From: Absidia repens
Lineage: Eukaryota; Mucoromycota; Mucoromycetes; Mucorales; Cunninghamellaceae
Direction: 5' to 3'
Assembly: GCA_002105175.1 (NCBI GenBank)
Contig: MCGE01000045.1
Location: 186,001 to 250,000 of the forward strand
DNA: 64,000 nucleotides
Under the pieces are notes generated by a model. The model was not told where the DNA came from. It made no database searches and saw nothing but the letters and a program-made list of their open reading frames with translations. The position numbers and the translations under genes were made by a program. Positions 21,216-33,159 of the stretch are shown piece by piece; position 1 is the first letter of the stretch; the number at the start of each line of letters is the position of its first letter.

Positions 21216-23112
21216 ATGGAAGCTGATCCTCGCCGCAATGCTTTTAAAGCACGTAATCAATTCAAGCCTGAAGAAGTACGACGACGACGTGAAACTGCTC
21301 AAGTGGAAATCAGAAAACAAAAGAAGGCTGAAAACTTGGCCAAGCGACGCAACTTTAATGTCACCAATCTCCCGGAAGACTCTGATGATGAACTAGACGA
21401 CACTGCTTTGAATAACCAGGTAAAGCAATAGAGAGAGAGAGAGAGAGAAAAAAGAGATGGAAGGCTTATTAAAAGACTAATCTGTTTTTTTCTTGTAAAT
21501 AGTTGAATGAAATTCTTCCTGATATGGTCCAAGCTGTTTACTCCAACGATGTGGAAACTCAATTACAAGCAACTGCTCATTTCCGAAAACTGTTGTCTCG
21601 TGAAGTCAATCCTCCTATTGAACAAGTCATTGCGTGTGGTGTGGTGCCTCGTTTTGTGGAATTCTTACGATCTGATCAAACCTCTCTTCAAGTGAGTTCC
21701 AGAACATACATAGTTCTTTTAACATTCTCTTTTCTTAAAAAAAAAAATTTACTAAACTATTGATATTATCTAGTTTGAAGCTGCCTGGGCGTTGACTAAC
21801 ATTGCTTCCGGATCATCCCAACAAACTCAAATCGTTATTGAAGCGGGTGCTGTTCCCTACTTTATTGAATTATTAAACAGTCCTATTGCCGATGTGAAGG
21901 AACAGGTAAGAAAAAGGAACATCTAGTCAAATTCATGATAGAATGAAAGAAAACTAACACCATACCATCCATGTAGGCTGTTTGGGCTTTAGGGAATATT
22001 GCGGGTGATAGTCCTCGTTGTCGTGATTATGTGCTCGAAACCGGTGCGCTTCCTCCTTTACTCTCCATCTTCCATGATGATACTAAGATTTCCATGTTAC
22101 GCAATGCCACCTGGACTTTATCCAACTTTTGTCGTGGTAAGAACCCTCAACCTAACTGGCAATTGGTAAGTAGATGGTGACGATGAGATTTTTTTTTTTT
22201 TTTTTTTTTTTTACTGATCTCTTGCTTTTTGTCTAGATTGCTCCTGCTTTGACTGTATTGGCCCAATTGATCCAATCTCAAGATGAAGAAGTGTTGATCG
22301 ATACCTGTTGGGCTATTTCTTACTTATCAGATGGTGCCAATGAACGCATTCAAGCCGTGGTGGAATCGTCGGTGTGCAGTCGATTGGTGGAACTCCTGAG
22401 CCATCCCTCTACAACCGTACAAACTCCCGCTCTTCGGTCGGTGGGCAACATTGTGACTGGCGATGACCATCAAACTCAAACGATCATCAATTGTGGTGCG
22501 GTGATGTCGTTATTCCAATTGCTGTCAAGTCCCAAGGAAAGTATTCGAAAGGAAGCTTGTTGGACCATTTCCAATATTACTGCTGGTAACACGGTACAAA
22601 TTCAAGCTGTTTTGGATGGTGGATTGGTGGCCCCGCTTGTACATATTTTGAGCACCGGTGAATTCAAGACCAGAAAGGAAGCCTGTTGGGCTATTTGCAA
22701 TGCTACTTCGGGTGGATTGGCCAAGCCTGATCAAATTCGCTTCTTGGTATCGGAAGGATGTATCCCACCTCTTTGTGATATTTTGCGCCACCAAGATAAC
22801 AAGATTACCTTGGTCGCTTTGGACGGTTTGGATAACATTTTGCGTGCGGGTGAAATGGAAAAGGTCAATACACAAGATGGTTTGAATCCTTACGCTTTGG
22901 TGATTGAAGAAGTGGGTGGTGTAGACAGTATCAATATTTTACAATCGCACGACAATGCCGAAATTTACAAGAAGGCTTATGCTATTATTGACAAGTACTA
23001 CAGTGGAGATGATGAAGATGAAAATGATATGGATATGGCTGCTGGTGCAAATGGTGATCAATTCACTTTCCAACAACAAGTAGATACTCCTCAAGGTGGA
23101 TTCAATTTTTAG
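21216..23112 (+). CDS. SRP1: importin subunit alpha (karyopherin alpha)
   Basis: Five exons: 21216-21419, 21503-21691, 21774-21905, 21977-22165 and 22237-23112, all GT-AG, giving 529 aa. Residues about 1-65 are the Arg/Lys-rich importin-beta-binding domain ([26 protein letters not shown]) followed by an acidic linker. Then come about ten armadillo repeats with the conserved [12 protein letters not shown], [13 protein letters not shown], [15 protein letters not shown] and [15 protein letters not shown] helices whose Trp/Asn ladder binds nuclear localisation signals. The acidic C-terminus ([10 protein letters not shown]) is the CAS-binding region. It imports cargo with importin beta. Length matches fungal Srp1 (about 540 aa). 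High confidence. Confidence 0.97.
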
Positions 23113-24299
23113 TTTATTTTCATATATATTTCCATCTTTCTTCTTCTTTTACATATCTTTATTATTTACTTTTTAGTGCATCTTTGATTATTATTTTATT
23201 CCCCCTTCCTCTTCCTTAGCGATCCCTCTCACCCCTTTGTTTTACTTTTTTTTTTCCCTCACTTTTTCATTATCAAATTTAAAAATAAATAAAATATCGT
23301 TATGATTCCTTTTTGTACACTGCTTTTGTTTGGTGATGGATGTATTATATTATATCATACAATGTACAGTTTTGTCTCTCTCAAAAAAAAAAAAAAAGAC
23401 AACGTTTATGGAGCATATTCCTAATGTACCATCATATTACACGGTATGTCACCACTTTTCTAAGAGGAACACATTCATGCAACTTTTTTTTTTTTGACAA
23501 CTTGTACAGTCGCATTCGGGGTACACGGCCAATCGGAGCGCAACCTACGTTACTCAGCGCGCCACCGCTCAAAGGGAAAGGTCGCAAGTAAAATCTCTGG
23601 GAAATCATTTGAAACGGACTTGATATCGTTGTATAGTTATAGTAGTCATTATCGTATCCACGTTTACCCTTTTTAAATAAAATTCGTTTTATCACTATTA
23701 CTCTTTTGCTTTGGTCATCTTTTTTGTCTGCACATGATTATAGGCGACAAAAAAAAAAAAGTGAAGCCGAGGTCCACCATCACAGGCATTCCCCACCCCC
23801 AAAAAAAAAAAAAAGAAAAAAAGGAACAAAAGAGTTATTTCTTGTTGTCGACGGACACACTTTTTTTTTATGAACGCGAAGCACCTTCGTTGTGATTGAT
23901 TTGCCTTTGTCAACAACCTTTCTGAATGATTGCAGAAACCAATATAATAGTTGGAGGTTTTTTTTTTTGGTTGGTTTGCGATTGCTCACCGTATCATACA
24001 TTATATCTCACTATATCTTACAGGATGAATTCAAGTATGTAATTAACTATCTTTCATAAATAAGAATAATATCCAGTATGTTGGATTTAACAAAAAGGGA
24101 AACAAATAGCATGAAAATGCGGTAAATAAACCAAAGCATGATTACCCTAAATCACCACTGTCATCACTCTTTTTGATAGAAAAAATAGCATAAACGAATG
24201 ATACATATAAGATGACACTAGATACATAATACTAGAATGATAGATTGTACATAAAAAATATATATTTTATTGAAATAATATAAAAAAAACAGTGACACG
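23113..24299. other. gene-free stretch after importin alpha
   Basis: The first about 180 bp are T/C-rich with AATAAATAAAATA at about 23284, a likely poly(A) region for importin alpha. The rest holds short frames and long A/T runs; a less AT-rich patch at 23500-23620 has no recognisable product. Confidence 0.5.
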
Positions 24300-25137
24300 C
24301 TACAGTATATGTTGCATAGTATAAGTGGAAACATCGTGGGCAAGTAAGTAATTGCGTGGTAGAGGAGAAGGAGAGGGGGGAGGGGGGTAATTGTGAGCGT
24401 AAAAGTCGTTCAAGTCCAAATTTTCGTATGTGGCGCAAAACCCCGCTATGGGTGTAATTTCGTCGAAGAGCATGGGCTCCAAAACGCTCTAAAAAAATAA
24501 AAGACTGTATAAAGAAGATGAGAACTTTGTTTTTCACGTTGATGATGTCAATGATATACCACAGATACTACCCTCATAAAAAAAAAAAAAAATATCCGTG
24601 CATATGTATTTTGTGGCAGCTGTCCCATACCATACTTCAAGTCCTAATCTGCTGTGCTGTGGTGCCTAAAATCAATTGACAATGATAAAATAGTCAGCGC
24701 TCTTTGTTTTCATCAGTGCATATATATATATGGTTTGTCCAAGTAGCTTGCCCTTCCTTTCCGGATACCCCATATCAAAAAATTGACGTGTCCCAAACAT
24801 GAGTCTCTGATAATGTACTAACATTAGCGGACATTCAGTGCGAGCACCCATGTTTGAGAGCATGCACCACACCAAAGTTGAGTGTTGAGGTATATGCCAT
24901 AAGAACCATAGTCAAATTTATCGTGTTGTCAGAATTGGATGGGGGGAGGTGACCGTTCGTACTTGTTAATTGGTGACAAAGGCTTGACATTTCATGTGGC
25001 GAAAAAAGTGATGTTGCAACCCGTATTCGTCTGAAGAGTGGCGGTACAACGTAATAACCTATACAAAAAAAAAAGCTGTTAATGAGTAAAACCTGCATGG
25101 ATACAATGTTTGAAATATTTTTACCCACCTCATCTTT
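24300..25137 (-). pseudogene. possible degenerate multi-exon gene, family unknown
   Basis: Several minus-strand pieces look protein-like but do not join: a C-terminal piece 24300-24500 after a T-rich acceptor (EPMLFDEITPIAGFCATYEN and a Pro-rich end), a piece near 24700-24860 (LMFGTRQFFDMGYPERK) and one at 24840-25070 after a good intron acceptor (PPLFRRIRVATSLFSPHEM, LTMVLMAYTSTLNFG). Stops and frame changes separate them. Composition loosely suggests the helical middle domain of fungal transcription factors, which I cannot support further. Confidence 0.3.
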
Positions 25138-25184
25138 AAAAAACCTCACTCATCCAATCACATCGTCATTAGATGCCACAAAGC

Positions 25185-25440
25185 GAGTCGGCTTGCACAC
25201 CGATGTACATCCAAGATTCAAAATGGAAAAGTTTCCCCATGGATGTCGCCAACCCTGATCTGAAAACCCTTTCTAAACTAGTTCTAATACTAATCCAAGA
25301 TTGACATAGTCGCAAAGAGATCAAAATGATGAAGAAAAAAGGAAAAGAGAGAGAAGAAAGAAAAAATGCGGGCCTCCCCTCAAAAAGAATCCCACACGTG
25401 GGCGGCATTCGAATTTTATTTTTTTTGGAGTCTCTTGTGA
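25185..25440 (-). repeat. dispersed repeat R1, diverged copy
   Basis: AAAAGTTTCCCCATGGATGT at about 25228 and, after an A/G-rich tract, CACGTGGGCGGCATTCGAAT at about 25395-25414. Order and spacing match the copy at 18860-19160. Confidence 0.6.
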
Positions 25441-25680
25441 GGATTTGAGAATGGATGTAGACCATATACAAACATGGTGATTCTATTTTCATGATAGTTA
25501 TCGCACCACCATCATTCAAACATTACCTGTATGTTTGGTCCCTTCTCTGTGTAGATGTCTTCTGCAAGAAAAGATTCAGCTATTCGACCTATAGTTTTAG
25601 GTGTGTGTCCCTTATTCACTATGGACCAGTTTATCACGCCCCGAGAAGAGCTTACGATACACTCTCTGATTTTTTATAGA

Positions 25681-26708
25681 CTATATACATCCTATGATAT
25701 AATTACGAGTACTGTGGTGAATAATGGTCAATAGGTGTCTATGACTGAAGAAAAAATGTATGTTCCCCATATGGAAATTTTATCACTGAGTGGGTAAATG
25801 CGTAGTTGGCATACGATCGTGTGCTTATGTATCAAAATATTCAAGCTCTTTTTACTTGCGAGATATATTAAACTGGACAACAAGCTGAAACTCATTTTTT
25901 GAATTTTTATTACTTAACAACCTTTTTATCTTTTTTAGCTTTTGAAATATCAAAAACTTTTTTCTTTTTTCCTTTTTAATATACAAACTTGATATAAACA
26001 CTTCCCTTTCCCCCCGCCACCAAATTTCAGCTTTTCCTTCTCTCTTTTTTTTCTTTTTTTTTTTTTTTTACCAACAAACTACCAGGTTTATTATTTTATT
26101 GCCATTCCAACTTGGAAATATTAATTTAATACAACTTTTGACACTCAAGTCACCCTTTTGATCTATTCTAGTTCATCATCATCATTTCTGGAGATAATAT
26201 ATCTGAAGTTCTGGTGCTCACACCGCAAAAATATTTTCAAGTTACAAGACAATAACAAAAATTAGCTTCATAACGCTATAAAAGAAACAGACACAAGTTA
26301 CCAAAATTAGCACTGTCAACCTGGAATTCTCGTCAATCAACATTTTCAGAGTTTAATGAATTAATTGATTGGGTGACGAACGGCTGGTGGAAAGGATTGA
26401 TAATTTTAGATAATTTTAGTTTATAATCTTCAATACAAAAGGTAGTTTTTAAATGATCGACACGTAAAACATCTCAAAAAAAATTAGTGTACGATACTTC
26501 AAAAGATTTGGAAAAAAAAAAGTCAAATTAAATATTATTCATTTTTTTTTTTTTACTAGATTCATTATTACAGTTTTCCTTTCACCACCCAAAGCTTTCT
26601 GCCTTTCCTTATATACCATCTTTTGGAATAGCTTTATTACAAATCTTTGACCGCTGAACCTATATTTTATTTTATTTCTTGGTTGATCAACTAGTTGACT
26701 TGAACTAC
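25681..26708. other. AT-rich flank left of element 2
   Basis: No gene. TTCTGGTGCTCAC at about 26206, also seen inside the LTRs of element 2 and at 34405, suggests an older related LTR, but overall similarity to the LTR is weak. Confidence 0.4.
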
Positions 26709-27425
26709 TGTGAACCCAGGGTTCGATTTGGCCGACTTATTTGGTTTAGGCGACTTGATGGCTTGGGCCATTGGTGAATAGACCTGCAGAAATTATGCCC
26801 TTCTTATCTCGTCGACGACCTTTTTCTTCTCCGATCTCGTCTACCAATACATTCTCCGCCACACTAAATCTCGTCGACGACTCGCATACTCCGCCACTTT
26901 TATTTTAGTATAAATAGCCAGACATTTTCGAAGAAATTATTTTTTCTTTAGTTTTTTTCAGTTTTCTCATATAATCAAATAAAACTTAGTACAAAGGTTC
27001 TTTTAACCACCAATTTATCTACTGTTTCTATTGGATCATAGAAACCTCTCTTATTTTTGACTACAAGTCCTCTTTTTATTTTATTTTTACTGTGTGTTAT
27101 ACACTATACTTTTATTGAACCAACAAAGGTCAATACTTTTCTTTTTATTTTATTTTACTTTTCCAAGTTTATTTTTTTATAAACTTTCTCTACAGTTGGA
27201 CTTTATCTACAAAAGTTCTGGTGCTCACTACTATCTATTCTAATTTTGTTCAAATCAGGAACAAGTTATTTCAAATTCCGCCCAAGGAACAAATTTATTA
27301 TCAAGCTCTAAACAAGCAAAAGCTATACTAAAGGATACTCAAGACATCCTATTCAACCCAGAAAAATATAAAAACCTACAAAACACTACTCTGTTACAAG
27401 CTTCTTACCCAAATTAGCCGTAACA
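26709..27425 (+). repeat. 5' LTR of element 2
   Basis: 717 bp, TG...CA. TATAAATAGCCAGA at 26909-26922 is a clear TATA box and AATAAAA at about 26980 may be the poly(A) signal. TTCTGGTGCTCACTAC occurs inside it at about 27220. Confidence 0.92.
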
Positions 27426-27431
27426 TATTTT

Positions 27432-27447
27432 TGGTGCTCACTACAGG
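27432..27447 (+). promoter_or_regulatory. putative tRNA primer-binding site of element 2
   Basis: TGGTGCTCACTACAGG begins six bases after the LTR end. TGG at the start is expected for pairing with a tRNA CCA end; it would match a tRNA whose acceptor stem begins GCTCACT. The tRNA was not identified. Confidence 0.55.
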
Positions 27448-27589
27448 GGTGCTATTCTATTAAACTTTCAAGCAAATCACACCAAAAATCTTATAAACAA
27501 TTCCAAAACAACGCTCTTATTTTTCCAAACCAAACCTCAGACTTACCTACCAAGCTTTAGAAGCATACAAACAAGAAATTGAAAACAAG

Positions 27590-28662
27590 ATGAACGAACA
27601 AACTGTGTTGGCAAACGGACCTATCTACCAACCAAAAATGAAGCTAATGCCCTTTTCTGGATTCGAAGGAGAAGACTTCAGAAATTTTAAACAAACATTG
27701 GATAACTACTTTGCACTCTCAAACATCAATGATGAAGATCGCAAGCTGATTATACTCAAGACACAATTGTACCACGCTGCTAGGACTTTTGTAAACAAAT
27801 TGCTAAAAAAAACAAAAGACCCACTTTCATACTCCAAAGTCATGAAAAATTAATGGATCAATATATCACCCCTGAACTCATACAAACATATGAGTATGCC
27901 TTCAATAACATGGTACAAGGTATTGACGAACATCCACGAACATTCTACGCAAGACTGTTTGAAGCTGCTGAACTCGCTGAAATTGATTCCGAATCAATGA
28001 TTCAAAGCCGATTCCGTGCAGGAGTACATCCTATCATACAACAACATTGTATATCACTTGGCTGTAAAGACATTGACGCATGGCTCAAAGCCGCCGAAGG
28101 TTATTGGACTGCACATAACCCTCAACAGGTTACAATGGCTGACAATCCCTTCCACCCACGGCGTATTGCTCATCCAGCAGATACTATTCAAATGTCCCCT
28201 TATCAAACCGCTACAAACTCACCCAGTTTGAACGCTATCACTTCATCAAACCCAATGGATATGAAAGATATACAAAAATCCATCAGAAGTATTATCAAAG
28301 AAGAATTCAATAACTTCTCAAAAATCAAAATGGGACATACAACCAACCATCCAACCCTCGATACAATAACCCACGTCATCAACCCCGACAATACAATGCG
28401 CCCCATTATAATCAAAACTCGTATCATCACAATAATGGTCAACGCAACTACAATAACCAAAATCAAGACCCAGTCTTTGATCCTAACTACGGTGACTACA
28501 ATGGTTATCATCCATCACCCCCATGAATCAAAACCGCCGTCCCAACTACAATAACCGACGCCCATACAACAATCAACAGTATCAATACAATCCACAATAC
28601 CAACAAAATCAAACACAACAACCCACTCAACAAAATCATCAGTCAAAAAACTAGCACGGGCA
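27590..28662 (+). pseudogene. gag of element 2, frame-broken
   Basis: Starts MNEQTVLANGPIYQPKMKLM, continues through a capsid-like helical region (LQLYHAARTF-type, then EYAFNNMVQGIDEHPRTFYA) and ends in an Asn/Gln/Tyr-rich tail rather than a zinc knuckle. It lies in several overlapping frames, with changes at about 27846 (A run), 28333 (A run), 28521 (C run) and 28647 (A run). Each is repaired by one extra base of the run, and no nonsense substitution is present. With the last change repaired the tail runs into the protease frame, so a single gag-pol frame is likely. Confidence 0.7.
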
Positions 28663-28680
28663 ACTGTAGTTGATGGTCAG

Positions 28681-30387
28681 TTGGAAAACCCGCCTAACAA
28701 ATCCACACATAAAGATAACAAAAACAATACTCAACAACAAACCCATAACCTAACCACCATGGATATCCAAAACAAGTATAAAGATAAAAATAAACATACT
28801 AACCCTTTATTAGAAGAAGAAGAAGAAGAAGAAGAAGAAGACATAGATTTCTACGTTGCTACCAGAAGAGACAGACCACCTGATGTCCTACATGACCCAA
28901 AATCAGCAAAGAAAAGAAGAACCAATGGATTGGAAAACACACCATCCTCATCAACACAACCACCACAGCAAAACATTCCTATACAAGAAACGGTTGAAAA
29001 GAAACAAAGATCAGTACCTACACATCCCGCTATTAAATATAGTATCGCTGAAGATGTCCTTACCCGTAAAGCCGATATTGAAGTTGGAGATCTACTCGAA
29101 GCATCACCATACCTAAAGAAACAGCTACGTGATGTTTGTCGACCCAAAAGAAGAAAGCCGCCTATAACATTGAACGCCATGGAAGAAGGAGAAGTGGTGA
29201 CAACTGCCGCATATGCTGAAGTATATATTGGTGACAGAAAAATCAAAGCCTTGATAGATTGTGGTGCCGCCAAATCATGTATGTCAAGAACCATGATGAA
29301 GATGCTGGGAATGGAAATCGATACCCCATCTACCAATGTATTCACCCTTGGTAATGGAACCAGACAACCTACCCTTGGAATAGTCCTTGATGTCCCTATC
29401 AAAATAACTGAAGGCATTAGTATACCCACTAATATGGAAGTATTGCCACAATGCCCATCTCACCTAATCCTAGGAATCGATTGGTTGAATCATGCGCAAG
29501 CCATTATCAACATCAAAATGGGAACACTAACTGTAACCTATAAACACAAGAAGATGATTATTCCTATCACATACATCAAAGCATCATCAAAGCCGGTTAC
29601 CTTGAAAGCATCCCATGTTATCTATGAAGAAGAGAACCCACCACCAAGTCAACCAATCCCTGTCAAACCAACACCAATAATGGACGATCAAGATACAAGT
29701 GATGAAGATGAAATCACCGATGAAGAAACAGAAGAAGAAGAATGGGAACACGATGACAAAGACGATGAAGATCAAGAATTGTGTCAAATTACACCTGCTG
29801 AAGACCAAGACTACGCTTTCCGAGTAGACCATGTATCGGACACTGAAGTAACCATCAGTACCAAAGAAAATGGATTCACCCTTCCACCATACACCATGTG
29901 CACCGTTGACTTGAGTACACCCAACGATAATGCTCTACCAACCATCATCCACATGCAACCAGATGTTACCTACGAAAAATATTTGCAAGACGATCAGTTC
30001 ATAGATATCAACATAACGGACAATGACAAAAGTTACCCACCGAACACTATCATTGCACACCGAATGACAAAATTTGAAATAGAAGAAGACGACGAACAAT
30101 CCACAGGATATGAATTAGCACAAATGGAGATAAAAGACGACGACGCTATACAACCATTACAAGAATTGGACCCTACAAAGGAAGAAAAACTACAGTTAGG
30201 AGATGTACCGCCTGATATACGCAAGTCCTTTATACATCTACTTACAGAATTCCAAGATGTATTTGACTGGCACAATGACAGAATGGGCAAGACCACACTA
30301 CTGGAACATGAAATTATCCTGAAGAAAATGCACCACCTATCCGACATAGACCATACCGAATGGCACCCGTGGAGCAAGAATACTTGA
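28681..30387 (+). CDS. element 2 protease region of pol
   Basis: 568-codon open frame. Residues about 170-280 are an aspartyl-protease-like domain: KALIDCGAAKSCMS has the catalytic Asp but DCG in place of the usual DTG/DSG, followed by LILGIDWL, the conserved second motif. Two acidic stretches (around residue 45 and residues 340-375) flank it. The 3' end overlaps the RT frame, with a one-base frame change at about 30326 in an A run. Confidence 0.75.
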   Translation: MENPPNKSTHKDNKNNTQQQTHNLTTMDIQNKYKDKNKHTNPLLEEEEEEEEEDIDFYVATRRDRPPDVLHDPKSAKKRRTNGLENTPSSSTQPPQQNIPIQETVEKKQRSVPTHPAIKYSIAEDVLTRKADIEVGDLLEASPYLKKQLRDVCRPKRRKPPITLNAMEEGEVVTTAAYAEVYIGDRKIKALIDCGAAKSCMSRTMMKMLGMEIDTPSTNVFTLGNGTRQPTLGIVLDVPIKITEGISIPTNMEVLPQCPSHLILGIDWLNHAQAIINIKMGTLTVTYKHKKMIIPITYIKASSKPVTLKASHVIYEEENPPPSQPIPVKPTPIMDDQDTSDEDEITDEETEEEEWEHDDKDDEDQELCQITPAEDQDYAFRVDHVSDTEVTISTKENGFTLPPYTMCTVDLSTPNDNALPTIIHMQPDVTYEKYLQDDQFIDINITDNDKSYPPNTIIAHRMTKFEIEEDDEQSTGYELAQMEIKDDDAIQPLQELDPTKEEKLQLGDVPPDIRKSFIHLLTEFQDVFDWHNDRMGKTTLLEHEIILKKMHHLSDIDHTEWHPWSKNT

Positions 30388-31594
30388 AGCAAGAGCTCGA
30401 CCGATTATGTGACCTGGGAATCATCAAACCAGCAAGCACACCGTATACCGCACCTATAATATTAGTCAAGAAGAAGAATGGTGATTACCGAATGGTTGTT
30501 GACTATCGCAAACTAAACGCTTTAACCAAAGTTGACGCTTACCCTTTGCCAAAAATTGACGACTTGATTGATGAACTAGGCAGTTCAAGAATATTCACAG
30601 CGCTAGACCTACGTTCCGGTTTCCACCAAGTACCATTGAAACAAGAAACCAAAGAATTGACTGGATTCGTAACAAAGTTTGGAACCTATCAATACGAAAT
30701 GCTGCCTATGGGGTTAGTAAATAGTCCTGCTACCTTTCAACGCCTAATAGACCTATGCTTTGGTCCATTACTAAACAAGTGCCTTGTTGCTTACATTGAC
30801 GACCTAAACATCCACTCCAAAACCTATATACAACACATACAGGATCTACGACAGGTATTCATATGTGCACGACAAGGAGGATTATTATTCAACATCGACA
30901 AGTGCGTATTCTTCAAAGACGAATTGAAATTTTTGGGCTACGTATAACAAAAAATGGAATAAAGACGGATGAAGAAAAAATAAAAAAAATTCAGGAATTC
31001 CCTCCACCAAAAACCCTTAAACAAATCAGGGGCTTTATTGGATTGGCCTCTTACTATCGGAGATTCATAAAAAACTTCGCTGCCATTGCAAGACCTTTAC
31101 ATGAACAAACCAAGACGACAAAAAATATTACCTGGAACGAAAAAGCCACAGATGCCTTTAACCTTTTGAAACAAAAATTAACACAAGCACCTATATTACG
31201 ACGTGCTGATTTTTCGAAACCTTTTATTATTGTGTGCGACGCCTCTCAAAAAGGAATTGGTACTATCTTATCACAACTAGACGATGATGGTAAAGAACAC
31301 CCAGTGATTTATGCAAGTCGCGGATTAAAAAACAGTGAACAAAACTACGGTGCTACTAAATTGGAATGCCTCGCCCTAGTATGGAGCCTACAAATATACA
31401 GACCTTATTTACTTGGCAAGAAGTTCACAGTCATATCAGATCACTCACCTTTACGATGGTTGGTACAATCACCCAAAGTATCTGGCATTGTAGCAAGATG
31501 GATCCAATACCTAGCTGAATACGACTTTGAAATCAAGTACCGAAATGGACGAAAACAGGAAGCTGCTGATTTCCTATCCCGTCTGGGATACTAA
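30330..31594 (+). pseudogene. element 2 reverse transcriptase and RNase H, frame-broken
   Basis: RT: LDRLCDLGIIKPASTPYTAP, then MVVDYRKLN, ALDLRSGFHQ, LPMGLVNSPATFQ and the catalytic YIDD in LVAYIDDLNIHSK (about 30790). The frame changes at about 30945, after FLGYV, and continues as ITKNGIKTDEEKI, then RGFIGLASYYRRFI and RNase H motifs (IVCDASQKGIGTIL, TKLECLALVWSLQIYR, ISDHSPLRWL), ending DFLSRLGY-stop at 31594. It lacks integrase: several stops follow. Confidence 0.85.
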
Positions 31595-31750
31595 TCGACC
31601 ATCAATAACAAACAACAGATACATATTTTTGCTGCTCACTACAATACAAAAACTTAATATACCATCAAAAAAAAAAAAAAAAAAAAAAATGCGACCAAAC
31701 AGTGCGACGTCGTAAAAAGCTCAATTACCACAACAAAAGAAATTATCAAC
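31595..31750 (+). other. non-coding junction between RNase H and integrase
   Basis: Contains ACATATTTTTGCTGCTCACTAC-like sequence (about 31620), one base from the LTR-end/primer-site motif, then a run of about 24 A, then a stretch to the integrase ATG. Stops occur in all frames. Confidence 0.6.
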
Positions 31751-33082
31751 ATGGACGAACGAAAGATCAATCAAATCAAATATTATCTAAAGAAATTACA
31801 ATACCCAAACGACGCTACAGATCGCGAAAAACGATATCTAACTCGACACTCTTCTAAATACATAGTCGAAAATGAAACACTATTCTACTTCAACGTCGAG
31901 AAACAAACAAAACGAAAAGTCCTAAACCAGTCTCAAGCTCAAGATGCATTATTAATGCATCATGCACACCCAATGGGAGGTCATATGGGCTTCAGAAATA
32001 CACTATTCAAGATCTCACAAAGATACTACTGGGATACAATGTCCAAAGACATTCAAAATCATATCAAAAACTGTCCACGATGCCAAACCAGTGGACCAAA
32101 GAAACTAAAAGAATTATTAAATCCTGTGCCAGTGGGATCCAAGCCGTTTGAAAAATGGGCCATTGACGTGAAACATGTCCCTACCTCCAAATCTGGTGCC
32201 CGATATATCATAGCGGGGATCGAATACTTGACCAAATGGATCGAAGCGCGAGCTGTCAGATACCAAACTTCTGCAGAAATTGCCAGTTTCATCTACGAAG
32301 AAATCATTACTCGGCATGGTTGCCCTCACATCATTATAACGGATAATGGAAGACCATTTATAAATGACCTAGTCAAACAAGTATGCTTCCATTATAACAT
32401 ACATCATCATACTATCTCGGTTGGCAATTCACAAGCAAATGGTCTTATTGAACGATTAAATGGAACAATGGGCGAAATAATTAAGAAAAACACAGCTGAA
32501 GATAAAACGACTTGGGACCATTACTTACCAGCAGCTCTATTTGCATATCGAACCATCAAACAAAGCACGACTCGATACTCACCTTTTTTTCTCACGTACG
32601 GATACCATCCAAAGACACCCTATGATCAAACCCATCTTGAATTTGATCCAACATCTTACAAATACCAATACCAATTAGATCAACGCACCCGTCGAGAGGT
32701 GCATACATTAAAACGAATTAGACAAGATGCACAAGAATTTATCAAACGATCACAGGTGACTCAGAAAAAGGCTATTGACAAGAAAATAAACAACGAACTT
32801 CGACAATGGAAACCACCATTCAAGCTCGGTGACTTAGTAACAGTTTTCGTTGGCATTAAACCAAATTCCTGGACCGGAAAAATATCTGACAACTGGGAAG
32901 GCGTATATATTATTCATCAAACCTTAGGGAAAGGTACATATACGATCAAGCCGTACAGAGACGAATCCAATCGATTGAAGAGGATACATGGAAACCGACT
33001 GAAACTGTACTCCCTGCCTGATGTATTCTGGAAAACCGATGACCAGCGGATAGCAGCGGAACTGTACTCTGCACTATTGTAA
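31751..33082 (+). CDS. element 2 integrase as a separate ORF
   Basis: 443 aa, intact. Zinc-binding HHCC (HAHPMGGHMG ... CPRCQ, about residues 75-120), catalytic core with D in WAIDVKH, D in IITDNGRPF and E in ANGLIERLNGTM, then the C-terminal domain with GDLVTVF. It starts MDERKINQIKYYLKKLQYPN. Having its own ATG after a non-coding junction is unusual because integrase is normally part of pol. Whether it is translated from the genomic RNA or a shorter transcript cannot be told. Confidence 0.88.
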   Translation: MDERKINQIKYYLKKLQYPNDATDREKRYLTRHSSKYIVENETLFYFNVEKQTKRKVLNQSQAQDALLMHHAHPMGGHMGFRNTLFKISQRYYWDTMSKDIQNHIKNCPRCQTSGPKKLKELLNPVPVGSKPFEKWAIDVKHVPTSKSGARYIIAGIEYLTKWIEARAVRYQTSAEIASFIYEEIITRHGCPHIIITDNGRPFINDLVKQVCFHYNIHHHTISVGNSQANGLIERLNGTMGEIIKKNTAEDKTTWDHYLPAALFAYRTIKQSTTRYSPFFLTYGYHPKTPYDQTHLEFDPTSYKYQYQLDQRTRREVHTLKRIRQDAQEFIKRSQVTQKKAIDKKINNELRQWKPPFKLGDLVTVFVGIKPNSWTGKISDNWEGVYIIHQTLGKGTYTIKPYRDESNRLKRIHGNRLKLYSLPDVFWKTDDQRIAAELYSALL

Positions 33083-33108
33083 TAAACAATACGTACATAT
33101 ATTGGTGT

Positions 33109-33136
33109 TCCCGTAACATATATTTTTGGTGCTCAA
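33109..33136 (+). repeat. internal copy of LTR-end/primer-site motif
   Basis: CCCGTAACATATATTTTTGG followed by TGCTCA repeats the 5' LTR terminus and start of the primer-binding region (27418-27440). It is followed by a run of A. Confidence 0.6.
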
Positions 33137-33159
33137 AAAAAAAAAAAAAAAAATTCTCT

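Noticed and set aside
28851..29429. 192-codon minus-strand frame
   Set aside because: Antisense of the element 2 protease region.
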